A DNA stretch of 64,000 bases, taken from assembly GCA_035222895.1 (NCBI GenBank), contig JAVYIG010000113.1:709501-773500 (forward strand), written 5' to 3'. A program made the position numbers and the translations under genes. The DNA is from Strongylocentrotus droebachiensis (taxonomy: Eukaryota; Echinodermata; Echinoidea; Camarodonta; Strongylocentrotidae). A model generated the notes under the pieces. It did not search any database. It was not told where the DNA came from and was given only the letters and a program-made list of their open reading frames with translations. This document shows, in pieces, positions 10,575 through 21,500 of the stretch. Position 1 is the first letter of the stretch; each line of letters begins with the position of its first letter.

Positions 10575-11080
10575 AAATAGGGGGGGGGGTATTCTGCGGG
10601 GCTCCACAAATGAAACGTCAAAGCTTCCCCACTTCGGGCGACAGGGGGGGGGGGGTAACTGAATTCAGACAAGGATTAAGAGTAGAGAACGGTGCAACGA
10701 ATCGTCTTCTTTCTCAGTATAAGAATTTAATGAAGGCGTCACAGCTTCCGCTCTTCGCGCGGGAGGGGGGAAACTGAATTCAGACAAAGATTAAGAGTAG
10801 AGAACGGTGCAACGAATCGTCTTCTTTCTCTCTAATAATTTAATTAAACGTGAAAGCTGCTTCGCGCGGGAGGGCTAAAATGAATTCAAACAAGGATCAA
10901 GAGTCGAGAACGGTACAATGAATCGTCTTCTTTCTCTAATAACTAAATGAAGTGTCAAAGCTTCCGCGGAATTTAACGTCATGTTACTCCAGGAAGTGCC
11001 TAAAATGCGCCTAATGTGGTTCTAAAATTGCAAATGCTTCCTACTCTGGGAGGGGTTCTGCATGATCCCCCTCTCAGACC
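10575..11080. repeat. ~110-bp short tandem repeat plus flank shared with 31.8-32.7 kb
   Basis: Three degenerate copies share AACTGAATTCAGACAAGGAT, GGTGCAACGAATCGTCTTCT and TCAAAGCTTCC blocks. They are followed by AGGAAGTGCCTAAAATGCGC and a GTGGTTCTAAAATTGCAAAT block. All of these recur at about 31795-32660, so the region is a second part of the dispersed composite. Confidence 0.8.
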
Positions 11081-11212
11081 CCCCCCTCCCCCCTGTAAGA
11101 AATTCCTGGATATTTTATCAAAATGAAATGATAGAGGTCGTGTGAGGAGAAATTACAATTTCTATTGTTCGTGACGGCCATCTTGATTTTCAAAGTTGTT
11201 AACAATTCAAAG

Positions 11213-11749
11213 GGCATTATTCATTGTTCACAGGTCACTATCTCCCAGCCAGTGATTAACAACGCTAACATCGACTAAACAATACATAAAATTAAAAATG
11301 AGAAATCTGACTGGGCGTGCCGTTCACCTACAATTTAAGGGGCATGGCCCGGTAGGTTCATGATTCACAGGTCACTATCTCCCAGCCAGCTAGAATTAAC
11401 AACACTATAATCGACTAAGCATTATAAATAATTAAAATTTAGAAATATGACTGGGCGTGCCGTTCACCTACAATTTAAGGGGCATGGCCCGGTAGGTTCA
11501 TTATTCATAGGTCACCGTCTCCCAGCCAGGAATTAACATTGAATAAGCATTACACATAATTAAAAACTACGAATCTGGCTGGGCGTGCCGTTCACCTACA
11601 ATTTAAGGGGCAGGGCCCGGTAGGTTATCATTCACAGGTCACCATCTCCCAGCCAGGAATTAATATTGAATAAGCAATACACATAATTAAAAATTAGAAA
11701 TCTGACTGGGCGTGCCGTTTACCTACAATTTAAGGGGCAGGGCCCGGTA
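11213..11749. repeat. ~128-bp satellite array, left segment
   Basis: About four monomers. Landmarks per monomer are CACAGGTCAC, TCTCCCAGCCAGGAATTAAC, TAAGCAATACACATAATTA, TGACTGGGCGTGCCGTT and GGGCCCGGTAGGTT. The first monomers are the most diverged, as expected at an array edge. The array is interrupted at 11749 by the 6.8-kb transposon and resumes at 18520. Confidence 0.95.
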
Positions 11750-12373
11750 GCGTCTTATTTTTTCGTACCACGGCGAGGCCGGATTCCTGTTTTATCATGA
11801 ATATTCATTAGGCAGGGTCGGGGAAAGTCTCGATTCTCTTAAATATTCATATCGAGGTGGACGTGGGAATGCACGACGCGCGCTATATTCGCACAAAGTG
11901 AGAAGATTTAGTTCACGGAGAATGCATATGGGTGAGTAATTGATTGAAATATCAGTAGATTAAGAGAATTTAGTCATTAATTTGAAAAAGCTGTAATTCG
12001 TGATCTACTGTAATTTCTTTACATTTTGAGACTGTTCTCAACAGATTTGTGGGGAAAAGGCTAGGAAAATATTTCTCTTGAAATTGCACTTTGATTTTCA
12101 TCGTCGTGAAGTAGTTTGACTGCGGTTTGCCTTCATGTCACCCTTTAGAGCCCCGGGGTTCCGGCAGGCCCACGTTGGGGAATTTCGGTGCTCATCTGCA
12201 TCAAGATAAAACTTTCTGATCAGGTTTTATTCCAAATTTGATCGTCATCGTGAATCTAATTCACCAATCATCCATTGAATTTAAATCTAGATTTAACGTT
12301 ACACCTTAAAATAATCTATGAAGTATGATTTCGTTAATAATCCAAGAGGGTTAATTCTTGTTTATATCTTTAG

Positions 12374-12543
12374 TAGATGTCGACTCTGTTGGCTATACTA
12401 GTATTACTAAGACTAAGTGCTATCCGTTCGCTCAGTTGCATCATTGGTGCGTGTCATCTTTTAGACCAAAATTGTTTGTGACCATGGATAATCAAACAGC
12501 TCCAAACCATATTTCATTTAGACGTAAACCTGGAACTTATTAA
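12374..12543 (+). other. Possible terminal exon inside the transposon, unknown product
   Basis: After an acceptor-like tatctttag the frame reads DVDSVGYTSITK and ends FRRKPGTY, then TAA overlapping an AATAAA signal (12542-12547). The product, about 55 residues with four Cys/His-type positions, is not recognised. Another frame contains a 34-residue ATG frame. It could be a short exon of the element's gene or chance. Confidence 0.25.
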
Positions 12544-12773
12544 TAAAAATATTCAAAAACAAACAAACTAGACCTAGGATTCATTTATTTAATGTTCAGA
12601 TGTTGTGTGTGTCCAGTGTGCTTGTCAAGTTGTCATAACTTTTCTAGATCTAGACCTATATTAAAGATTTTTTTTTCTCCAAAGTGTGCAGTTCATTTGA
12701 TAAATCTATTTTTTGTTGGACGTTGTATAAGAGAAGACCCCTAGGGTAGTCGACAATTATGTTTACTTATACG

Positions 12774-14134
12774 CAGAGGCGGCGGAGCCTTTGGGCGGAG
12801 CAACTTCCAAAGTGGGGGGGGGGGGGGCACCAACAAAAAGGGCACTTTCTTGAAAAAAGGGCACCTTCAGAGGGAAAATATACCATTTTTTTGACATTGG
12901 TATATACCCCTATTTTGTGATTACATTATCAGGGATGATTTCAATATTTGTTTCTCTTAATACAGCATTTAAGATATTGCTTAAGTATCATACTTTGCAG
13001 TTTTTGGCTTGCAGTGCGAAAAATTACATCTTATAAAGAGGAAAACCCAATCCTGATGGGGTTATAAGCACAATCTCATAACGGAAGACTGAATAGATCT
13101 GTGATAAGTTACATAATTATAACATCTATAACTATGGGCAAGCGTAGCGAGCGAGCTTTGTGGGAAATTGCTTTTAGTCGCTTGAAATTAGGGACACGTT
13201 TAATGGTGAGAGGAAAAGGGGACACTTATCGAAAGGGTTAAGACACTTATCAGAAAAGAAACGAAGCATGTGTCAAAGTACAAAGGCTAATTATCAGAGG
13301 TGAAAATGGGGCACTTCTTACACCTAAACAAAGAGGCATGCACCAGGGATGATAAGAACATGGGCATTTGTCGACGGAAAAGAGGCACCCATCAGATTTT
13401 GATAGGGGGCATTTATAAGCAGTGAAAAGGGGCATTTATGAAAAAGGGATAGGTTCTTTATAAGAAAGGAAATAGGGTACATATCATTGTTAAAAGGGTA
13501 ATGAGAAGGGGAAGTGGCTCTTATTAAAAAGAAAAAGTGGCACATGTTTAAATAAACGGGGCACTTATCAAAGACGAAAAGTGGTACCGGTAATTATGAT
13601 AAGGGGTAAGGGTGCTTATAAGGAAAAAAGGCATTATATAGGAAGGAAAAGGAGGACGTGTCAAAATAAAAAGGGCATTTATAAGAGATGAAAAGAGTAC
13701 TGACTAGGAGGGGAAGGGGTGCTTGTCAAAGTAAAACAAGTATCTCTCAGAAGTGAATAGGGTCATTTACAAGAGATGAAAAGGGGCACTTAAGAGAATG
13801 AAAAGGAACTATTTTCATAGATGAAAAGGGGCATTTATGAGAAGGGAAAGGGCCTATTTTTAAATGGGGGCACTTATAAGAAAAAGGGGCACTTATTAAA
13901 AATGAAAGGGAGCACATGTGAAGATATAAGGTGCGCTTATCCAAGTTAAAAGGGGTAGTTATTAAAAGGGGAAGGGGCACTTTAAAAACTTAATAGGGGC
14001 ACTTGTCAGAGTAAAAGGGGCACTTTCCTATGTAAAAAGGGGCACTTTTCCTATGCAAAAAGGGGCACTTTTAGGGTACTTGACCAAATGGGAGGGCACT
14101 CTGCCCCCCCCCCCCTCTCGGAGCGCCGCCTCTG
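12774..14134. mobile_element. 1361-bp hAT-type element made of GGGGCACTTAT repeats
   Basis: The ends are CAGAGGCGGCGGAGC and GCGCCGCCTCTG, flanked by CTTATACG and CTTATATG (7 of 8 matching). The interior is some thirty degenerate units resembling AAAAGGGGCACTTATNA, so the whole element is repeat-built and non-coding. It sits inside the larger transposon and must be the younger insertion. Related units appear at 16985-17290. Confidence 0.85.
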
Positions 14135-14436
14135 CTTATATGGTATGTAGTCCACCTCTTCTTGTTATAATAAACTAATTCTACTTAGTACTGCTTCGTG
14201 TTCAAAGGCCATAGAAACCACTGTTTGATGCACAAGTTAAATCTTCCATTTAGTTTTACTTTGTACTGTGGTTCATTAAATAGGAATGTTGATTTCCACA
14301 CCATATTAAAATTAAGGCCAACCATGACATAAAAATATCTATTAATTTGAATTATGCTAGATCTATTTTATTTTGTTAAGGAGAAAGGGATGCCTTGATT
14401 GTCGTATTGGTTTTCTTCTTCTTTTTGTTCCAAAAG

Positions 14437-14526
14437 ATTGAAACTGAAGAGCTGGAAGGAGGACATTACAACATCTCTTATATTTGCAAGATGAAGCAGA
14501 AAGTCCCATGCAGGTACAGTTATCAG
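14437..14526 (+). other. Candidate exon A of the transposon-borne gene
   Basis: The segment follows the acceptor-like ttccaaaag and encodes IETEELEGGHYNISYICKMK and onward to a phase-0 donor after CAG at 14526. A stronger donor (CAG|gtacag, 14513) would shift the frame into a stop in the next exon, so the weaker donor is preferred only on phase grounds. The product is unrecognised. Confidence 0.3.
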
Positions 14527-14709
14527 GTTATTTAGCACACACATATTAAACGACCACCTATTAATTCACTCAAAAAGGAAATGGAACTAAGTTGACATTG
14601 CAAGCATATATAGTGGAGGGTATATTTTATTCTAGTTCTGCACCTAGTATACAAATATTTATGTCTTTTCTTTCTATGTTTACAAAGGAAAATTTGTCCT
14701 TATTTACAG

Positions 14710-14748
14710 GAGGTCCTGTGTTTAGAAGAGCCATATCAAATGCACATT
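14710..14748 (+). other. Candidate exon B of the transposon-borne gene (39 nt)
   Basis: It is bounded by a good acceptor (ccttatttacag) and donor (gtaagc). The 13 codons read EVLCLEEPYQMHI in phase 0, compatible with both neighbouring exons. Confidence 0.4.
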
Positions 14749-14955
14749 GTAAGCACTACATGTAGGGTATACACAGGACCCCTCATTATTTTTTTTTGTA
14801 AGGGGTACTTTCACTTCTTGAGCAATGAAGATGAAGAAGAACACAAAATAAGATTGATAAAAGTCTGTTTATAGGATGTATTATGGTTGATATGTATCCA
14901 TCAGTATCAGTTTTTAATTGAAGTACATGTACCTACTTTGTTTTCTCTCATGTAG

Positions 14956-15099
14956 GATGATGCCTCTCTACAGTGGATGATGAAGGCATTCTGGTTTGCA
15001 AACTCAGGAGAGGAACAAAGAACAGATGTTGACGGGATCATATCTAGAGATGCGGGCCTACTACACTTCATACGAGCAAGTGTGCTAATATACATGAAG
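14956..15099 (+). other. Candidate exon C of the transposon-borne gene (48 codons)
   Basis: A strong pyrimidine-rich acceptor (ttttctctcatgtag) precedes 48 open codons beginning DDASLQWMMKAFWFANSG and ending RASVLIYMK, then the donor gtaccc. The length is a multiple of three and the phase (0-0) matches the exons before and after. The composition looks coding, unlike surrounding frames. I do not recognise the family. It is not a DDE or hAT transposase motif that I can place. Confidence 0.5.
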
Positions 15100-15664
15100 G
15101 TACCCCCAATAAATTTTTGTGGAACAAATGTCATGGAGAAAATTATAGATCTGAAACAGATATTTTTCATTGTCAGTTGACTTGTAAAAGAATAATTGAC
15201 TTAATATCACAATTGTAATTTAGATTAAAAATTAAATGTCAATATAGATGAAATATAAGTCTACATTACGTATGTTTCAGTAGCATTATTTCCAGTACAT
15301 TCTCTAGTCAAAGTTGTTTGGTCATTTTATGTCCCATACTTAACCAAGTATTATTCAATTACCGGTATGAGCACGAGTTGTATTACATTGTATTACTTAT
15401 TTCATACCTTGTCTGATCCGAGCTCCAGCAGGCCTATCGTCTTAATGGGATCATCAGTAATAATTTAAGATGCGGTCAGTATTTAAACTAGTCTTGTACA
15501 AAAAATAGTTTAGGTTTGCCCACTAGAACCCCAAGTGAATTTCAGTCCTTCCTTTTTCTGAGCAGGTATCAGGGTGTATGTTATTAGTCATTGTTGATTT
15601 TTTTTATATCTTATTTCATTTTTCCATTCAACAGACTTGGGTTATGTTTTTTTCTGAAAACTAG

Positions 15665-15736
15665 GCTACAACTTTAGTGATGGATGCAGAAGATATCTAC
15701 ACGAGACTACGTCTTAAAGATGCCACCCTCATATAA
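15665..15736 (+). other. Candidate terminal exon D of the transposon-borne gene
   Basis: After the acceptor gaaaactag the frame reads ATTLVMDAEDIYTRLRLKD and ends with TAA, in phase 0 with exon C. An AATAAA signal follows at 15828-15833. The exon chain B-C-D thus gives a stop and a poly(A) signal in a sensible order. Confidence 0.45.
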
Positions 15737-15936
15737 TGAAAGAGGACAATAGAGATGGGTTTAAACTGGAATATTTACATGATATTTATTTGTTATTTGT
15801 ATTATATGTTTGTAGAATACTACATTCAATAAAGCTAATGAAGTTTATCATCTTGTCGACTTTCAAATAATTAAAGATAACTAATCCTCAACGAATAAAC
15901 ATTAAAATTCTAACAATGTCAACTACCATCTTATAG

Positions 15937-15984
15937 GATGAAACTGAGGACTGGGCAGAAAGATTCTCCTTCAAATTTGATTGA
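15937..15984 (+). other. Alternative terminal exon for the transposon-borne gene
   Basis: It follows the acceptor ccatcttatag and reads DETEDWAERFSFKFD, then TGA, also in phase 0 with exon C. It lies beyond the AATAAA of exon D, so it would need skipping of D. The acidic/aromatic tail is short and unrecognised. Confidence 0.35.
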
Positions 15985-16984
15985 TAAAGGTCTATCAGTC
16001 TATATCAAAGATTGAATTAATCAATGATATTTTGATTATAATTATACATGTTAAAATTCATTTACCTCTATGGACTTCTGTATGGGAAGTTTTGTAGATT
16101 ATGAAATTATTGCTACTTCAAGTATTGTATGTAAGAAGGTTTGAAAGACAACACTCTAAATGCATTAAATATGGAAACTGCTAATCCTCATTGCCTTTCG
16201 TATTCAAACTGGTAGCTTTCATAGAATCATGTTTTGATGCTTCCCAACCAAAGAAAACAGGGAGTGGGGGGGGGGGGGGGGGGGGGGCTTGCTATCCTCT
16301 TATCTTATCCTCTGTACAAATATGAGTATATGTTTATATTAGAAGGATTTAGAAAGTGACATTTTGAATTATAGCATTACTGTTGGTAGAAGTAATGGCA
16401 GTGTCGATTGTTAATGTGGGGGAGGGGGGGGGTTCCTGGTGAAATTTACGGTATGCCAATGTCAAATTAATAAAAAAGAGAAAACTATTCTTAGGAATAA
16501 AAATTATACAGTACATGGGCCTCCTAACAAAAACCCTGGTACCACTGTTGTGTTTTGAGTGTTTTTTTTTTTTTGGGGGGGGGGGGGGCTGGCAAACCAA
16601 TTACAAATTTCCAGTGTTAAATTCAAATTTTTTCTTTAACAAAATTATGTCAATATATTGTAATTAAACAATGTTTCACTTTCCTTTTTTTCAAGTTAGA
16701 TATTTGAATAAAATGATTAACATACTTTCCGGTTTCTCTGGCCTCTACATTAAAAATGTTCTACTTCTAGCAAAGCTCCTGGAAAGGCTGCAAAAAGGGA
16801 GAGTGAAGAGAATGAAATTGAAATGTGGACAGTAATGGAGTGAATATGGAATGGTTGATGGTAGTTGATAACGAGTGAATGCAAATGAGTGGCAACAAGT
16901 ACGACTGAAAGTGAGACAGAAAGGAATTGCAACAGGTTGCTCAGTCAAGAGAACAAACCTTGCAGAAGATAGTTTTCGAAAGAC
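15985..16984. other. Transposon interior without recognised gene
   Basis: AT-rich with long G runs at 16268-16287 and 16576-16588, the latter preceded by a T run. No supported exon. Confidence 0.45.
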
Positions 16985-17330
16985 AGAGAAAGAGAGAAAA
17001 GGGGAATTATAAAAAAAGGAAAAGGGGGCATGTGTCAAAGGGGCATTTATGAGAAAGGGTTGGGGTTGGGGCTCCTATTAAACAGGGAAAGGGGCACATA
17101 TCAAAAGGTAAAAGGGCACTTGTTAGAAAGTTTAAGGGGACGCGTGTCAAAGTAAAAAAAATGAAAGGGCTTTTATCAGATATCACAAGGGGCACTTATG
17201 AAAATGGAACAGTGGCACTTATTATGAAGTTAAAGGGGCATTTGTTGCAGGAAAAAGGGGCACCTGTCAGATTTGAATAGTGGGTAATTATCGCCAGGGC
17301 CGTAGCCAGAGTTTGGGGGGGGGGCACATA
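16985..17330. repeat. Second GGGGCACTTAT-type repeat patch
   Basis: About ten degenerate units like those in 12774-14134, ending at a hAT-style terminus-like CAGGGCCGTAGCCAGAG near 17295. It is probably a decayed relative of the nested element. Confidence 0.6.
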
Positions 17331-18410
17331 CATGCAGGTAATTGATCGACGTCCTGGGGAGGGGTCAAAAAGAGTTCAACCGATCTTGGATTTTGTTTTC
17401 TTCTTTTTTTTCTTCAATGTATGTGAAAGAATGTGTAGTTTTCTCTCGAGTTTGTCTCATCATGCGTGGAATCTGTGGGTGCTGGGGTTCCTGCATGCAG
17501 CAACCCTATACATGGATTTTCTTCAGTGGGTGCATATAACTCATGGACTGCACATTGTAAACCTTCAAATGATGAATTATCATAGAGTCCCCCACCCCCC
17601 CCCCTTCCCTCATTATTTTAGAAAGAAACGAAAGAGAACTTTTAAGAGAAAAAGAGAAAGGAAAGGAAAAAATGGTAACTAGGCCTAAACAAAAACAAGA
17701 GGCAAGATAAAAGATAAAAGATAAAAGAAAACAAGATTGAAGATATGGTATCAATATTATCTTGCTCCTTTCCCTTTTTCTTTTGTCTTCTTTTCATTTC
17801 AATTTTCTTGCAATTTATTTCTTTCTTCCTTGGTATCTATTCCGTATTCTTTATTTCTTCCATTCATTTATTATTTATATATATTTTACTTTTTAACTTT
17901 GTTATTCTTCTTTCTAATCCCATTTTTCTTTCTTCCTTTTCTTCCTTATGCAGTTAAGTGAGCATAGATCATAGAAATAATTTAAGTGCAATACACAAGT
18001 ATTTTATTTTTGATAAATGTCTGTATGTAGGCCTATTCTTGTTATCTATTTTATACAGTTTATAATACTGTTTCACATATTCAATACCATAATGCAACCT
18101 CTGCTTGTAATATTTAAAAAGCAAACCTAGAACTGATTATTTACCAATTCATGAAAAGAACTAGACTCCCATTAATCTCAGAAAAGTAGGCCTAGGCTAC
18201 TCACAAATTGCCTATCAAGACTCTTACTTGAAATATATGCTATATATCTTGTCTACCGGTACTGACATTTTGGCATTTACTAGTAATTAAACACAGCATT
18301 TATGACTGTATTATCTAAATGACCATGACATTGCTTTTCTATGTCATATTATAGGCCTGCCATTAATCCAACGTACTTGTTACACACGATATTCGATGCT
18401 GCGCATACCT
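17331..18410. other. Transposon right part, low complexity
   Basis: Contains purine and pyrimidine tracts (17620-17730, 17760-17950) and otherwise AT-rich DNA up to the right inverted end. No exon is supported. Confidence 0.45.
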
Positions 18411-18519
18411 CGATCATACATGAATATTCAAGAGAATCGAGACTTTCCCCGGCCCTGCTAATGAATATTCATGATAAAACAGGAATCCGGGCTCGCCGTG
18501 GTACGAAAAAATAAGACGC

Positions 18520-21500
18520 GGCCCGGTAGGTTCAACATTCACAGGTCACCATCTCCCAGCCAGGAATTAATATTGAGTAAGCAATACACATAACTAAAAA
18601 TTAGAAATCTGACTGGGCATGCCGTTTACCTACAATTTAAGGGGCAGGGCCCGGTAGGTTCATAATTCACAGGTCACCGTCTCCCAGCCAGGAATTAACA
18701 TTGAATAAGCAATACACATAATTAAAAATAAGAAATCTGACTGGGCGTGCCGTTTACCTACAATTTTAGGGGCAGGGCCCGGTAGGTTCATCATTCACAG
18801 GTCACCGTCTCCCAGCCAGGAATTAACATTGAATAAGCAATACACATAATTAAAAATAAGAAATCTGACTGGGCGTGCCGTTTACCTACAATTTAAGGGG
18901 CAGTGCCCGGTAGGTTCATTATTCACAGGTCACCATCTCCCAGCCAGGAATTAACAACACTAACATCGACTAAGCAATACAAATAATTAAGAAAATTAGA
19001 AATCTGACTGGGCGGCGTGCCGTTCACCTACAATAAATATTTAAGCGGCAGGGCCCGGTAGGTTATCATTCACAGGTCACCATCTCCCAGCCAGGAATTA
19101 ACATTGAATAAGCAATACACATAATCAAAAATTAGAAATCTGACTGAGCCGATTCACCTACAATTTTCGGGGCAGGGCCCGGTATGTTATCATTCACAGG
19201 TCACCGTCTCCAAGCCAGGAATTAACAACATTGAATAAGCAAAACACATAATTAAAAAATTAGAAATCTGACTGGGCGTGCCGTTCACCTACAATTTAAG
19301 GGAGCAGGGCCTGTCGGTTATCATTCACAGGTCACCATCTCCACGCCAGGAATTTTCATTGAATAAGCAATACACGTAATTAAAAATTAGAAATCTGACT
19401 TTAGGGGCAGGGCCCGGTAGGTTCATTATTCATAGGTCACCATCTCCCAGCCAGGAATTAACATTGAATAAGCAATACACATAATTACAAATTAGAAATC
19501 TGACCGGGCGTGCCGTTTACCTACAATTTAAGGGGCAGGGCCCGGTAGGTTCATTATTCACAGGTCACCATCTCCCAGCCAGGAATTAACACTGAATAAG
19601 CAATACACATAATTAAAAATTAGAAATTTGACTGGGCGTGCCGTTCACCTACAATTTTAGGGGCAGGGCCCGGTAGGTTCATTATTCATAGGTCACCGTC
19701 TCCCAGCCAGGAATTAACATTGAATAAGCAATACAATTAATTAAGAAAATTAGAAATCTGACTGGGCGTGCCGTTCACCTACAATTTAAGGGGCAGGGCC
19801 CGGTAGGTTATCATTCACAGGTCACCATCTCCAAGCCAGGAATTAACATTGAATAAGCAATACACATAATTAAAAATAAGAAATCTGACTGGGCGTGCCG
19901 TTTACCTACAATTTTAGGGGCAGGGCCCGGTAGGTTCATCATTCACAGGTCACCGTCTCTCAGCCAGGAATTAACATTGAATAAGCAATACACATAATTA
20001 AAAAGAAATCTGACTGGGCGTGCCGTTTACCTACAATTTAAGGGGCAGGGCCCGGTAGGTTCATTATTCACAGGTCACCATCTCCCAGCCAGGAATTAAC
20101 AACACTAACATCGACTAAGCAATACAAATAATTAAGAAAATTAGAAATCTGACTGGGCGGCGTGCCGTTCACCTACAATAAATATTTAAGCGGCAGGGCC
20201 CGGTAGGTTATCATTCACAGGTCACCATCTCCCAGCCAGGAATTAACATTGAATAAGCAATACAATTAATTAAGAAAATTAGAAATCTGACCGGGCGTGC
20301 CGTTCACCTACAATTTAAGGGGCAGGGCCCGGTAGGTTATCATTCACAGGTCACCATCTCCAAGCCAGGAATTAACATTGAATAAGCAATACACATAATT
20401 AAAAATAAGAAATCTGATTTGGCGTGCCGTTTACCTACAATTTAAGGGGCAGGGCCCGGTGGGTTCATTATTTACAGGTCACCATCTCCCAGCCAGGAAT
20501 TAACAACACTAACATCGACTAAGCAATACACATAATTAAAAATAAGAAATATGACTGGGCGTGCCGTTTACCTACAATTTAAGGGGCAAGGCCCGGTAGG
20601 TTCATCATTCACAGGTCGCCATCTCCCAAGCCAGGAATTAACATTGAATAAGCAAAACACATAATTAAAAATAAGAAATCTGACTGGGCGTGCCGTTTAC
20701 CTAAAATTTAAGGGGCAGGGCCCGGTAGATTCATTATTCACAGGTCACCATCTCCCAGCCAGGAATTAACATTGAATAAGCAATACACATAATTTAAAAT
20801 AAGAAATCTGACTGGGCGTGCCGTTTACCTACAATTTAAGGGGCAGGGCCCGGTAGGTAAATCATTCACAGGTCACCGTCTCCCAGCCAGGAATTAACAT
20901 TGAATAAGCAATACACATAATTAAAAATAAGAAATCTGACTGGGCGTGCCGTTTACCTACAATTTAAGGGGCAGGGCCCGGTAGGTTCATCATTCACAGG
21001 TCACCGTCTCCCAGCCAGGAATTAACATTGAATAAGCAATACACATAATTAAAAATAAGAAATCTGACTGGGCGTGCCGTTTACCTACAATTTAAGGGGC
21101 AGGGCCCGGTAGGTTCATTATTCACACGTCACCATCTCCCAGCCAGGAATTAACATTGAATAAGCAATACACATAATTAAAAATAAGAAATCTGACTGGG
21201 CGTGCCGTTTACCTACAATTTTCGGGGCAGGGCCCGGTAGGTTCATCATTCACAGGTCACCGTCTCCCAGCCAGGAATTAACATTGAATAAGCAATACAC
21301 ATAATTAAAAAAAAGAAATCTGACTGGGCGTGCCGTTTACCTACAATTTAAGGGGCAGGGCCCGGTAGGTTCATTATTCACAGGTCACCATCTCCCAGCC
21401 AGGAATTAACAACACTAACATCGACTAAGCAATACAAATAATTAAGAAAATTAGAAATCTGACTGGGCGGCGTGCCGTTCACCTACAATAAATATTTAAG

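Larger units (their letters stand above)
11750..18519. mobile_element. 6770-bp DNA transposon with ~110-bp inverted ends and 9-bp target duplication
   Basis: The ends start GCGTCTTATTTTTTCGTACC and mirror each other for about 110 bp (11750-11860 and 18411-18519) with few differences. The array sequence GGCCCGGTA is duplicated at 11741-11749 and 18520-18528. Long inverted ends and a 9-bp duplication fit Mutator-like (MULE) or Zisupton-like superfamilies, but no transposase was recognised, so the superfamily is open. Inside are exon-like segments of one gene (14437-15984), a possible exon at 12374, a nested hAT-type element (12774-14134) and a second GGGGCACTTAT-repeat patch (16985-17330). Confidence 0.88.
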
